DNA of 64,000 bases, from assembly GCA_964019695.1 (NCBI GenBank), contig OZ026515.1, positions 143,042,152 through 143,106,151 on the forward strand, read 5' to 3'. The DNA is from Loripinus fragilis (lineage: Eukaryota; Mollusca; Bivalvia; Lucinida; Lucinidae). Positions 44,985-55,424 of this stretch are shown here, in pieces (position 1 is the first letter of the stretch; every line of letters begins with the position of its first letter). The notes under the pieces are model-generated. The model was not told the DNA's origin and did no database searches. It worked only from the letters and a program-made list of their open reading frames with translations. A program made the translations under genes and the position numbers.

Positions 44985-45300
44985 TTCTGTTATACATCCT
45001 ATGGAGTCTATATCTCTCAATTCTTTCGTTTTGCTAGAGCATCCAAATATGTTGCTGACTTCAACACTCGCAATAAATTGTTAACTCAGAAACTTCTTAA
45101 ACAAGGCTATCGGTATAAACTTCGCAAAACGTTTTCAAAATTTTATAGACGATACTATGATATGATTTGTAAATTCCAAGTTGGACTTAAATCTCTCTTG
45201 CGCCAAGGACTTTCGGAACCTAATTTCTACGGTGACTTGGTGTATAAATTGAAGAAGATTGTTGGCTCTAATAATTTTTCAGCGCACTTCATTAAATAAT
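44985..45300 (+). pseudogene. Penelope F1 reverse transcriptase C-terminal fragment
   Basis: From ACATCCTATGGAGTCTATATC onward this is nearly identical to 34280-34590 of the long copy, giving the C-terminal ~100 residues (TSYGVYISQFFRFARAS ... FYGDLVYKLKKIVGSNNF). A lost codon (RYKLRKT versus RYHKLRKT) and a one-base loss at the end make it defective. It is 5'-truncated; the sequence before 44985 is unrelated. Confidence 0.85.
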
Positions 45301-45966
45301 TTCCCATTATGAAAAGATTGGCTATAACATTAATGTATTGCAACAGACTGCATGCTCGGTGGTCAACCCAATCACGGTTGGTAACTTTGCTTTCCTCTTT
45401 AATTGCACGCCGGTGGGTCGGACTTCAGACTCTATGATGGTTCCAACTTAAAGACTTATCTATTGATGAGATGGTAGGGACCCGATGCTTTGGCTGTTTG
45501 TCAGGCCCACCGGGGTTTACCTGTTGGATTTCTTTTGCTCCGGTATTCAGTTTTATTTACTGTTGAGTCCTTATCTTTGCTTTATCTCCTTGTTATATCT
45601 TGATTTATATGTTCTGGGAAATGATGCATTGATAAGTTAGGGGTCTTTCATGCAAACCAAATAACTATTTGTTTTGATCCACATCTGAATTAAGGGTGAG
45701 GTCGGCGCCGTTAAACCGGTTTAAGCCCACCAGTAAAATATTTTACTGACCGTTCCAAGGCGGTACTTCTTTTGTGGACATTTTATTTTTTTCTGTCTTG
45801 TGTTTGCTATGTCTTTGTGTGCGTCTGTTTACATGTGCTTTGTGGTCACCTGCTGGGAAAGGGCTGACCTCTTGGCTCTCGTTTGTGATGTCTAACTGTG
45901 AGTTTGTCACTATCCTATTGTTATCCTGGTTTAGGTGTGGTACTTTATTGTATCGATTCCTGATCT
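45301..45966 (+). mobile_element. Penelope F1 tail, cut by a foldback element
   Basis: Collinear with the reference tail through CAGTAAAATATTTTACTG (about 45731-45748) to GTATCGATTCCTGATCTTG at 45966, exactly where the inverted repeat of the foldback element starts. Confidence 0.8.
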
Positions 45967-46116
45967 TGTCCGATTTTATTAACCTGACACAGGTGCATAA
46001 TTTCATGGTTTTTTACCTTCCGTCGACTTTCGGTATTTACCGTAAGTTTTACGAGAATTTTGCGAGTAGTAATGCAGATAATGAAATGATTTGCACTGTA
46101 CTACTGATAGTCAAGT

Positions 46117-46161
46117 GGTTTTGGTACCGAGTTTACAACCAAAAGGTTCTGTGTTCGAGTC
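46117..46161 (+). repeat. tRNA-like head in left foldback arm
   Basis: CAAGTGGTTTTGGTACCGAG (box A-like), then AAGGTTCTGTGTTCGAGTCC (box B), followed by a T-run of about 27 (46171-46197), as expected for a pol III-type terminator. The mirrored copy is on the minus strand at 46886-46945, followed on that strand by the complement of (AAAC)n and A-rich runs. Confidence 0.6.
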
Positions 46162-46857
46162 CACGTAAGTTCTTTTTTTTTTTTTTTTTTTTTTTTTACC
46201 TCTTTATTCGATTCGTTTTACTGTATTATTATATATGTACCACAACCTCTAAGTAATGTCGGATCATTATATTCAAAAGGTTGATGCGTAACGCACACAC
46301 GGAGCCAGTCTATCTGGAACATCTACGTGCTTCAAAATAGAATAGTATACGTAATAAAACGCCCGGAGCCCCTATTCCTAGATCCGTATTTTCAATTTTG
46401 TAAATATAGTCACGCTTCAAAGTTAATTGTTTATCTTTACTTTAATTTGTTATTGTTATTTTTGTAGGGTCCTCACCGAGAACGTTTACCGTACGCTCGA
46501 TATGTGAAGTAAAATCTCCGTGCTTTTGATATATATTTTTTTAAAGTAATCGCAGATATTTAAAAAAATCTGTCTTGCCTTAGTGCCAAGACTTGCTGCA
46601 GACTTTTCTTCAGACGTTTTCCCACTGAACTAAAGTTTAAAAAACTTGTATAGTGAATACATTTTAACCATATGTTTTAGCTGTAATATGGAACAGTATT
46701 TCCATATAATCTCTGAAGATGTTTTGAACAGACTGGCTCATTTTACGCGTTACGCATCAACCTTTTGAAATAGAATGATCCAAAATTTCATTCCTCAGAG
46801 GTTGTGGTACATCTATAATAAATGAAATTAAACGAATCGAATAAAGGTAAAAAAAAA

Positions 46858-46884
46858 CAACAAACAAACAAACAAACACACACA
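46858..46884 (+). repeat. (AAAC)n/(AC)n microsatellite
   Basis: About four AAAC units merge into ACACACAC, replacing the T-run of the opposite arm. Confidence 0.8.
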
Positions 46885-47194
46885 CGTGGACTCGAACTCA
46901 CGACCTTTTGGTTGTAAACTCTGTATCATAACCACTTGACTAGTCAGTAGGACGGTACAAAACGTTTCATTATCTGCAGAAGTACTTGCAAAATTCCTGT
47001 AAAACTTACGGTAAATACCGAAAGTCGATGGAAGGTAAAAATATCTTGTGCACTAACCGTGAAATTATGCACCTGTATCAGGTCAATAAAATCGGACAAA
47101 ACAGCTGATCAACGAGTTGCTGAATTTAGCAGAAAAGTCCGCGTTCTAGTTTCAGCATGATGATGACAATTCAATTCCTGTGTAATTTAATGAA

Positions 47195-47325
47195 CTTTAT
47201 AGTTAAAAAATTAAAGCAATGAATGGTGACCTTCATTTGAAATTTTATATAGTGATCTTTATAAATGGTTGTAGTTAATTATAAATTAGCAAGGCTGGTC
47301 TTCCTGAGTTTCGTTCTACACCGAA
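47195..47325 (+). other. Conserved 3' end of putative lipase 2 intron
   Basis: The paralogous counterpart of 25200-25325, recognisable by GAAATTTTATATAGTGAT and TAAATTAGCAAGGCTGGT. It is followed by a different MITE from the one at lipase 1. Confidence 0.5.
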
Positions 47326-47329
47326 TGTA

Positions 47330-47664
47330 CTGTCATGCCAACCAAGAGTGACAGTGACGTAATATTTTATCTACATTTGTTTAGTACAACACTAACTTTA
47401 CACTCCACTTGAGCAAATGCGAATCCGAATAGATCACTTGTAGGGAGCGCAGTGGCTCAGTGGTAGAGTGCTTGACTCGAGACTGAAGGGCCGCGGGTTG
47501 GAGCCTCACCGGCCTCACTGCGTTGTGGTCCTTGAGCAAGACACATTTATCCTAGCTTAGTACTGGTTCAACCCAGAAATACACAAATGATCTATCGATT
47601 CTAAGTCCTTGATAACTTTGTAAACAAAACATGACGTCACTGTCACTCTTGGCTGGCAGGACAG
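47330..47664. mobile_element. TA-flanked MITE with an inserted SINE, upstream of lipase 2
   Basis: Ends CTGTCATGCCAACCAAGAG and, inverted, CTGTCCTGCCAGCCAAGAG, then TGACAGTGACGT on both sides. TA lies outside each end (47328-47329; 47665-47666). The copy at 50112-50337 lacks the SINE. It ends 42 bases before the splice-acceptor-like AG of lipase 2. Confidence 0.78.
47440..47590 (+). mobile_element. tRNA-derived SINE
   Basis: The head GAGCGCAGTGGCTCAGTGG with TAGAGTGC (box A) and GCGGGTTGGAGCCTC (weak box B) is followed by the core GTCCTTGAGCAAGACAC. The core is shared with the SINE at 21985-22122. It interrupts the surrounding MITE, so it is younger than that insertion. Confidence 0.7.
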
Positions 47665-47692
47665 TACATGCTTTCCTTGTTAACAATTCCTT

Positions 47693-47728
47693 CTTGTTTT
47701 CTTTTAGTCCGAGAACTTCACTTTATAA
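47693..47728 (+). promoter_or_regulatory. 3' splice-site-like tract and leader of lipase 2
   Basis: TTCTTGTTTTCTTTTAG (AG at 47706-47707), then TCCGAGAACTTCACTTTATAA and the ATG. The arrangement parallels lipase 1, which supports a 5' untranslated exon elsewhere. Confidence 0.55.
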
Positions 47729-48754
47729 ATGGAGGTACGACCACATAACATGAGCAACACCACTTGGGATGTAGCCGTCTTCTTTTTAATTGGTATAATA
47801 ATGATTGGTGTGTCGGAGGGCAGAAAAGTGTGTTATAACCTTGCTGGAGGGGACGGCGAAACATGTTTTTATAATGATCCACCATTTGACAATGCGGCTG
47901 GCTACCTTCCACAGTCGCCTAGAAGGGTTCGAACTAAATTCTTCCTCTATACTAGAAACGGTGAGGAACAGATCTATGCAGATGGTCTTGTGAATTCCAC
48001 ATACCTTCAGAACAGGGAGACAAAAGTCCTAGTTCACGGTTATCAGGGCAGCATTGATAACTGGGCTATAGATACAGCTGCTCTCTTTCTTGACCTAGCT
48101 GACTACAATATAATAGCGGTGGACTGGAGTCCTGGTGCTGCAAATCTGAATTACTACAAAAGTGTGGCCAATACTCGCTTGGTTGGGGCACAAATCGGAC
48201 TTATGATCAATGCATTGCAGGAGACATACCAAATTCTACCGAACGACGTACATATTATAGGACATAGTTTAGGCGCACAGACTGCAGGGTACGCTGGTAA
48301 AGCCATATCAGGGTTGGGTAGGATTTCAGCCCTTGACCCTGCTGGACCGGCATATTATAAAAATGACAGGAGAGTGAGGGTTAGTAAAGCAGACGCCGCT
48401 TTTGTTGACGTTCTTCATACAAATGGCGACACTAGCTTGTCTGGTGGATTCGGACTTATGGACGCCGTCGGTACCGCTGACTTTTATGTGAATGGTGGCC
48501 AAGACCAACCTGGTTGTTCCAACAACCTCTGTAGTCATAATAGGTCTGTTGATATATATATGGAATCAATTAAACAAAGCTGTTCTTTTCTCTCATATCC
48601 GTGTGAGCCTGGAAATAGGTGTATCTCTAGTGTATATAGCTGCAGTTCACCTCTGGGCGAAACACGCTGTGCACGTGCAGGATTTTTTTCTTCAGCCGAT
48701 TGTGCCCGTGGGTCATACTACACTCCTACTACAGCCGAAGCACCATACTGTTAA
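47729..48754 (+). CDS. Secreted pancreatic-lipase-family enzyme (lipase 2), intronless coding region
   Basis: 341 residues, a close paralogue of lipase 1 over the whole length. Signal peptide: hydrophobic residues about 14-27, with Met8 as an alternative start in the same context as in lipase 1. The Thr/Ser spacer after the signal is absent, so the mature part starts almost at once (KVCYNLAG). Landmarks: SPRRVRTKFFLYTR (63-76), oxyanion loop HGY (103-105), AVDW (130-133), Ser180 in GHSLGAQ, Asp203 in DPAGP, His270 in CSHNRS: a complete catalytic triad. No PLAT domain; a Cys-rich tail (C285, C292, C298, C305, C314, C325, C341) ends AEAPYC as in lipase 1. C325 has no partner in lipase 1. The frame is intact and conserved motifs are unchanged, so it is probably functional. 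A digestive lipase or phospholipase A1 role in the gut lumen is likely but not shown by sequence. Confidence 0.93.
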   Translation: MEVRPHNMSNTTWDVAVFFLIGIIMIGVSEGRKVCYNLAGGDGETCFYNDPPFDNAAGYLPQSPRRVRTKFFLYTRNGEEQIYADGLVNSTYLQNRETKVLVHGYQGSIDNWAIDTAALFLDLADYNIIAVDWSPGAANLNYYKSVANTRLVGAQIGLMINALQETYQILPNDVHIIGHSLGAQTAGYAGKAISGLGRISALDPAGPAYYKNDRRVRVSKADAAFVDVLHTNGDTSLSGGFGLMDAVGTADFYVNGGQDQPGCSNNLCSHNRSVDIYMESIKQSCSFLSYPCEPGNRCISSVYSCSSPLGETRCARAGFFSSADCARGSYYTPTTAEAPYC

Positions 48755-48839
48755 ATCATCAGAAGGACGCCTCCCTCAAGGAAACTGATAAACAACAGTA
48801 GCGGACATGATATTTTGTCAACTATAACTGAGCCACAAT

Positions 48840-49250
48840 ATAAGAAAAAAGTGAGTAAGTACGGAAAGGAAATACCACAACCAAACCATATAGACCAACC
48901 CACGGCACCGTGAGGAAGTGCCACAGAACACCAACAGTCAAAAGACATCAGAAAGATAAAGTAAAGCCACCAGCTCTCTCTTCCCAATGAAGATGTTTGC
49001 AAAAACTAGAAAGGACACTATGTATTGCATAACAAAACAAGGACCAAACAGAGAACCCCCACAAAAATGGGAGCAAAAATAACAAACCAGTCAACAGCAA
49101 AAGAACTGCCACCCTAGAATATACAACAGCTTACGCCACTGAGAGTGGGGGCTTAAATGCATTTTACTGCTACCAAGTATTCGCATTTGAGTATTTTATA
49201 TATGTTAAACAAAAACATGTTTAGCTCGCAATGAGGCTCCCTAACTAATT
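48840..49250 (-). mobile_element. Penelope F2 tail (minus)
   Basis: On the plus strand it begins AGTGAGTAAGTACGGAAAGGAAATACC and continues CCAACCCACGGCACCGTGAGG, AACCCCCACAAAAATGGGAGC, GCATTTTACTG.TACCAAG and GCTCGCAATGAGGCTCCCTAAC. That is the whole 3' half of an F2 tail reversed. It starts about 85 bases after the lipase 2 stop, so it probably overlaps the 3' UTR. Confidence 0.75.
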
Positions 49251-49348
49251 TATTATAATATCACCGAGAAATTTGAGTAATTGTTAAATTCCTGAAGCAG
49301 AAATTGAATAATTTCATATCTTTCTGAGTTACTTCTTTCGTTATTTGA

Positions 49349-49587
49349 GCCTCGTCTCGAGAAAACTTGTCTTCGGGGGGTTGCGAGCAACAAAGGCGCA
49401 GACCAGCCTGCGCATCCGCGCAGACTGATCAGCGCCTTTGTTCTTCGTTTTTTTGCAAAGTACCATATCTAGGCTGGCTACGACCAAAAATATTTTGAAT
49501 TTCTACCTAGTCTCTGTAGCTGAGGAGACTGGTTTTTGTCTTGCTTTGTCGGTAACCCCGAAGACAGTTTTTCTCGAGACAGGGCCC
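49349..49587. mobile_element. MITE (TCTCGAGAAAA ends), related to 19644-19858
   Basis: Ends GTCTCGAGAAAACTTGTCTTCGG and, inverted, GTCTCGAGAAAAACTGTCTTCGG. Interior: GGCGCAGACCAGCCTGCGC..GCGCAGACTGATCAGCGCC hairpin and TAGTCTCTGTAGCTGAGGAG, the latter shared with 19644-19858. Confidence 0.7.
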
Positions 49588-49766
49588 AATTATTACTTAT
49601 GATCTTTTTCAGCTTCATAATCTTTTAAGGCTAATATGAGATATTGCACCGAGAGGATTTGGAACACAGCGTCACGCGAAGCACACTTTCACAAAGTATG
49701 CGAACTGTGGCTTTTATGCACGCAGGATTGCTCAACTATCTAACGCTGATTAGCAATTGATAGTCC

Positions 49767-49972
49767 TGTAAATTTTCGCGAGAATTTTATTTACGCGAAT
49801 AGCATTAAAAGACATATTAGTGATGTGAAAAATTCGCCACTAAGGCAAGGTTTACCGATATCAATAAACGACTGAGTAATTTTTCCATTTCGCGAGGGTT
49901 TTATTTTCACAAAACTTCGCATATGCGAAGTTTTGCGAAAATAAAGTCCTCGCGAAAATTTCCGGATTTACA
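49767..49972. mobile_element. CGCG-rich MITE, copy 2
   Basis: Ends TGTAAATTTTCGCGAGAATTT and, inverted, TGTAAATCCGGAAATTTTCGCGAGG. The centre contains the perfect palindrome AAAACTTCGCATATGCGAAG(TTTT). It is the same family as 25332-25549. Confidence 0.72.
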
Positions 49973-50111
49973 TATACGTATACCATGTGCAACATTGAAA
50001 CTCCGTTGGAGCTTTGATGTTTCACGTACACTGTGACTCCATCAGAGCTGCAGTATTGTCGTATTTTTCACATGTACCGTTTGTTTTTTAATGCAAATTG
50101 GAACAGCACTA

Positions 50112-50337
50112 CTGCCCTGCCAGCCAAGTGTAACAGTGAGGTCATGTTTTGTTTACAATGTTATCATGGACTTACAATCGATAGATCGCTTTGTGTATTA
50201 ATCCTATCCGCAGGATAGGATTAATACACACGTGATCTATCGATTCGCGTTAGCTCAATTGATGCGAAGAAGTTAATGTTTTACTTAACAATTGTAAACA
50301 AAACACACGTCATTGTCACTCTTGGTTGGCACGACAG
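50112..50337. mobile_element. TA-flanked MITE, SINE-free copy
   Basis: Ends CTGCCCTGCCAGCCAAGTG and, inverted, CTGTCGTGCCAACCAAGAG, with TA outside both. Near-complete palindrome: AATCGATAGATC..GTGTATTAATCC is mirrored by GGATTAATACAC..GATCTATCGATT around CCTATCCGCAGGATAGG. Confidence 0.8.
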
Positions 50338-50469
50338 TAAGTATATTAGCTTGATAGACAATTTGCAGTTAATCGTCGTGCAAACATACGACGAAAAAAT
50401 GTGCTGCAATTTTACGTATATTGTAATTGGAATGGGAATAAAAAGATAGAAAAGTGCATTGTGTTGTTG

Positions 50470-53400
50470 AATATAAGAAGAAAGTTCCGTTAATGTAGAT
50501 AGACTTCGAGCTAAAAAAGGTCCTGCTCCCCCCCCTAGGGAATTTTGCAGACATATCCTATCTTAAAGAAAATTTCAAGCCGCATCTTTTAAGAGATGTT
50601 TGCACTCTGTGCTCCGGGGCGTTAGTCTCTGACAGCCTGTTACATATGTTACTGTAACAAACGAAGGAAAAAATCAAAATGAAAGTTTAAGCTACAGAAA
50701 GAAGACATTAAACCATCTAATTATTCAAATTTCTTATGTAGTCTACAAGCTGGATGCCTAAGCTACATAAAAGCAGCATTTTAAACAAAATTACAGCCTT
50801 CAATGGTGTTATATGCGTTACATAGATTAAATTTCCCTTTGAAAGTTGAAATCGTGACTAACATCATTCATTTTACAGAGGATTTGTGCATTTTTACAAG
50901 TGTTTTTAATCTTAGTTTACTGAAATACTTATTTGACTAATAGAAAAAACAAAGTTTGTTTTTCTATCTCAAATACATTGCTTTATATGAGCTATTAAAC
51001 AACCCTACCCCCAATTTTAAGTATCCAATTTTGGTATCTACTATTGAAGAAAAATATATGAAAATATTTGACGCTCGTGGATATCTTACATTTTTGGCAC
51101 TGTCTTGCTAATGCAATAAAGAATCATGCATTTGCAAAGTTTGACATCAGGATCAGAGCACTTATTAAAGTATGTAACGTATGTTACATGGCATAATGAA
51201 TGAGCTAGGAAATTTTCTTGGAAGTAGGGATGATATTTCAGAAAAATACCGTTTTTCATATGTTTTCCTATTAATCTCTAGCCTCTGGTGCCTTAGTCTT
51301 GGTAATTACAGTCATTGCTGATAACAAGCCCATGGAATTGCGTTACCTATGTAATATATAATCTTTTTAATCACATAATAGTTCTCATTTAAATGACACA
51401 ATTTAATAAATATTCCTATTAAATAAAATTATTCAAAAACAATCTTAATTCAAGTCACCCTCACAATATCTATCATTGTGTCTGCTTCTATTGCAAAATA
51501 ATCACCCATTTCATCACAACCAGTAGAATCATGGCATTGTATTAGGACTGCAAACTGAGTACAATCCTGTTCCTCTCCACCCCTTTGGGAATTGTGCAGA
51601 CACATCCTACCTTAAAGAACAATTCAAGCTGCATCAAATAAGAGATGTTTGCACTCTATTAACTAGGGGGTTAGCCTGTAATGGTATGATACCTATGTTA
51701 CCATATCAATTTAAGAATAAATGAATTGAAAGTCTGAGAAACAGAAAGAAGACATAAAACTATCTATTTATTTGAATTATTCATGTAGTTTGCATGCTGA
51801 ATACCTTTGATACATAAGAAGAGATTTTTTAACAAATATACAGCTTCCTATGGTGTTATATGTGTTACATTAATTAAGATTACTTTTTAAAATTGGTAAT
51901 TGTGACAAACATCACTTATAAGCATTTCGTGTGATCCTCATCTTTAGCTATCAAAAGACTTAATTTTCTTTGTATGTGTGGCCAGTGCCAGCGTCAAACA
52001 ACTTGACTCAGCCTAACTTGAATCCTTAGCATTCTTCAAAAGCAGAAACAGCATGTCAGTGTCATGGGATCAAACACCTGATTAAATATGCGTTTAATGC
52101 CATTTCACATATATGCATACAATGGAGTATGACTCTGGTATATATCTCTTCTTGTGAAGTGGCAAGAGCAATCTAACTGCAGCTGCCTCTGCATCCGTGC
52201 TAGTCAAATGATAACTTTTCTCTGATTTTGCAAAATCTATGTCTCTACCGTGTACCTCTAAGAATACTTTAAGATTTCAGACATTGGTCAAACAATGCAT
52301 CATTTGCCATGGAACCTATCCAGTCTTTTGGCGCTTAAGTCCTCAGGTCTCAGATCAATAGTGTTTTGCTGCGCCTGAAGAACTTTATAAGTTTTCTTTA
52401 GTTACAGTGTTGACTCTTGATGGTTTTGGCAGACCGTCTGAAACAATTTCTGTTACACCTTGAAAGTTATCTGGTATAAGAGAAAGAATATGAAGTTGGA
52501 CATTGCCATCAATTATGTTTGCAGTTGGTTGTTTTTTGATGTCAGTACATTGAAGCATGTCTTAAAATAATGTAAAACCTCAGTTTTCAGATTTCTCAGT
52601 TTTTGCAGCCATATCATTAGCTGTTGCATTCAAAAGAAGGAAAGTGGACTATAGGTAGAATGGGATAACCAGTAGTTCTATATTATGCTCTATGGAAGAC
52701 TTATACAGAGTAAACAAGTTGATAAGGTGCCTTATTTCATGATCTATTGAAAACACTGAAATTGAAAACACTTACCTCTGACTGTGTAATCAAAAAGGAT
52801 GTCACGACAATGCCGTTGCTACTTTATTATGACGGGTTATATATGTTATATCCTTTAATAAGCGCTCTTATCTTAGAAACTTAGAGAATCATTGAATTGA
52901 AAGGGTCTAATTTGCGCTCTGTTCATCCTGCATTTCATTGCTTTACCTGTTGTGATACATCTAGTTCGTTTATCTGAAGGGAAAGAATTACCTCGGTTTC
53001 AGCACTTCAGAAGTACTAAGACTTCAAACAAGTTTTGAAAGAGACATTATTAGATGAAAATATATGGGTTGCATGTATGGAAAGGCTACATTTATAAAAG
53101 TTGACCAGCTAAGATATGATTCTTTATTACAGAAATATCAAGGTACATCAGTCCAGGTACTCATTGCTCTTAATGGCATAGTTTTCCTCCTTGTAAAGCT
53201 TTAGTCTTTCTCCTACTTGCAGAGTATCACTTGAAACACATACTCAAAGAGCCAACTATTAGGAATTCATATCAGTTTCCAAATGTTCCAAGCCATAGAT
53301 GGCAAAATTGGAAAGTTGATAATGGCTCATCAATTTTGAGTGGACTGGTGGTAGAATTGAATAACAGTAAATGATTGAAATATTGTGTGATGATTCTACT

Positions 53401-55392
53401 TGTTGCAAGGAGGCGTGTAATAATAATGATTACCACAGAAGCAGACAACGACAAACGTTTAACATGAGTGTTAAATCGATGAGAAATAGTTTGGACCATT
53501 TCATTTATTGTATTTTCTTGTAAAAATGTAAAACTATCTTTACTATTTATGGCTCTATATTTAGCATTATATGCACAGTATAAGGAAATGTGTCCAAAAG
53601 GTCATTGATAACATCTGTAACACCAGTCCATGGGCTTGATAATCAGAAATGAACAAGTGTCCTGATCTTTAACTTAATGACATCTTGTAGATATATGAGC
53701 AAGACAGACTAAGGAAATGAAAATAATCCACATGCGGTAATCCCTTTCATGTGTTTTACTTAAACGGTAATAACAAAATTCGCTTCTCTGTAAAACTGGG
53801 AGTAGGGCTGTGTATTAGCTCCTATAAGACAATATATTTAAGATAGAAAAGCAAACTTAGTTTTTCCTATTCATCAATTGAGTATATGTTTGTAAAATCT
53901 AATAAAACAGTTTGAAACCAAGTCATAGTAGTTGTTTAACTACATGACGATAGCCACAATTATAGCTTTTAAATTATAATTAGGTTCATGTAACGCACAT
54001 AACACCACAGTTAGCCGTATTAATGTTAAACAGCTTCCATATGTAGTAAAGACATCCAGTATAAAGACTTTAAGAATGTCAATTTATTAGATAATTTTAA
54101 TGTCTTCTTTTGGTAGCTCAAACATTCAAATTTCTTATTCTGAAATTGATATAGTAGCATATGTAACAAGCAGTTACAGGCTAACGCCCCGACTTACAGA
54201 GTGCAAACATTTCTTATTAAATGCACCTTGAATGGTTACATAAGATGTAATTTGTCTGCAGAATTCCAAAGGGGATTAGGATGGAGCAGGCCCTTACTCA
54301 GCTTGATGTCAAAATACAGTTTGATGATTTTACTTATCACGCTAACATATGTAACGCTCTCTGATCTTTAAAACTTGATGACAACTAGCAGATCTATATA
54401 AGTCTTTATCATAGGAGCCAGTTTAAATTCCCTAAACAATGTAAGATATCCAACAGCTGCAAGTTTTTTTCACAATTTTAGCTCAAACTTTCAAACTACA
54501 TTTCCTTTATTTGATATAGTAACGCATGTAACACACTGTTTCAGACTAACGCCCCAACATAGAGAGTGCAAACACCCCTTATTTGATGCAGCTTGAGATG
54601 TACTAAAAAGAGGAATATGTCTGCAAAATTCCCTTGAGGAGGTTAAAACATTTTAGGCATATCTTACGTAAAGACAATGAGCTTACCCATTTATTACATC
54701 AGGTAACATATGTTACAGCCTCTGATATTAAAAATTTTGCAACAAACTTGCAGATTTATGAGTCTTTTCATATAAGCAAATAAATCCCAAACAATGAAAC
54801 ACATTCATCAACTGCAAATATTTTTTAACTATTTTTACTTTAGTTTTAATACCAAACATTTCACCTTAAAACTGGGTAGGGGTAGGGTTGTTTAATTGCT
54901 TATTTCAGAAAAAATATTTAAGCTAGGGAAACAAACTTTAACTTTTCTGTTAGCCAATTGCATAAGCTATTCAGACATGGTTAAAAACATTTTGCAAAAC
55001 ACACAGAGAGATTGTGAATGTAAATGATGTTAGCCACACTTGCAAATTTTAATGGGTTATCTGATTTATGTAACGCATATGACACCTTAGGAAGCCGCAA
55101 TTTTGTTCAAATTGCTGTCATACGTAGTTAAGATATCCAGTATGCAGACTATATGAATGATTTTTAAAAATAAATATTTTAATGTCTTTAATTTGTAACC
55201 CAAACTTTCAATTTACTTTTTCTTAGTTTGATTAAGTAACGTATGTTACAGGCTCTTACAGACTAACGCCCCGGAGCACAGAGTGCAAACATCTCTTAAA
55301 AGACTCGGCTTTCAATTCTCTACAAGATAGGATATGTCTGCAAAATTCCCTAGGGGGGGGGGGGAGCAAACCCATTCTCAGCCATCCGTCTA
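50470..55392. mobile_element. Large unnamed element with opposed GTAAC arrays (best copy)
   Basis: The left array (about 50500-51950) is the reverse orientation of the right array (about 53790-55392). Unit blocks, right array: D with GTAACATATG or GTAACGTATGTTAC and CTAACGCCCC..AGAGTGCAAACA at 54160, 54520 and 55238; E (ATGTCTGCA(G/A)AATTCC) at 54255, 54620 and 55335; F, A, B and C in between. Left array, reversed: E 50540, D 50600-50660, C 50810, A 51090, F 51120-51190, E 51590, D 51620-51700, C 51860. The core, 51950-53790, carries a decayed minus-strand frame. Several palindromic TGTTACATATGTTAC-type words recur. No known superfamily was recognised. Ends near 50505 and 55375 are G/C-runs. 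Confidence 0.7.
52030..52290 (-). pseudogene. Decayed reading frame of the GTAAC element core (better copy)
   Basis: The minus strand is open for about 57 codons, reading KVFLEVHGRDIDFAKSEK, then HLTSTDAEAAAVRLLLPLH, PESYSIVCI, then a stop and a shifted segment with DTDMLFLLLKNAK. Compare 16385-16650, which preserves the same residues in the other orientation. The frame is broken, so it is a fossil. Further protein-like wording on the minus strand near 53180-53340 (SMAWNIWKL, SDTLQVGERLKLYKEENYA) may belong to the same lost protein. Confidence 0.55.
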
Positions 55393-55424
55393 AGAGATCA
55401 AAGGCTTGAAAGCCACAAAAATTA

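Larger units (their letters stand above)
45967..47098. mobile_element. Foldback element with long inverted arms and tRNA-like heads
   Basis: The left arm (45967 to about 46300) and right arm (about 46745-47098) are inverted copies: GTCCGATTTTATT.ACCTGA.ACAGGTGCATAAT at both outer ends, AAGTCGA.GGAAGGTAAAAA and CTTACGGTAAATACCGAAAG inside, then a tRNA-like head in each arm, then the AGGTTGTGGTACAT and GTTGATGCGTAACGC blocks. The loop of about 440 bases has no gene. The frame at 45774-46256 fuses the Penelope tail to this arm and is not a gene. Confidence 0.8.

Noticed and set aside
45774..46256. 160-codon plus-strand frame
   Set aside because: It is a chance fusion of a Penelope tail with the arm of a foldback element, running through a T-run.
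47440..47515. Functional tRNA gene
   Set aside because: Box A is good, but box B is imperfect, acceptor arms do not pair, and a SINE core follows. The same applies to tRNA-like segments at 9573, 22060, 43650, 44060, 46120 and 46900.
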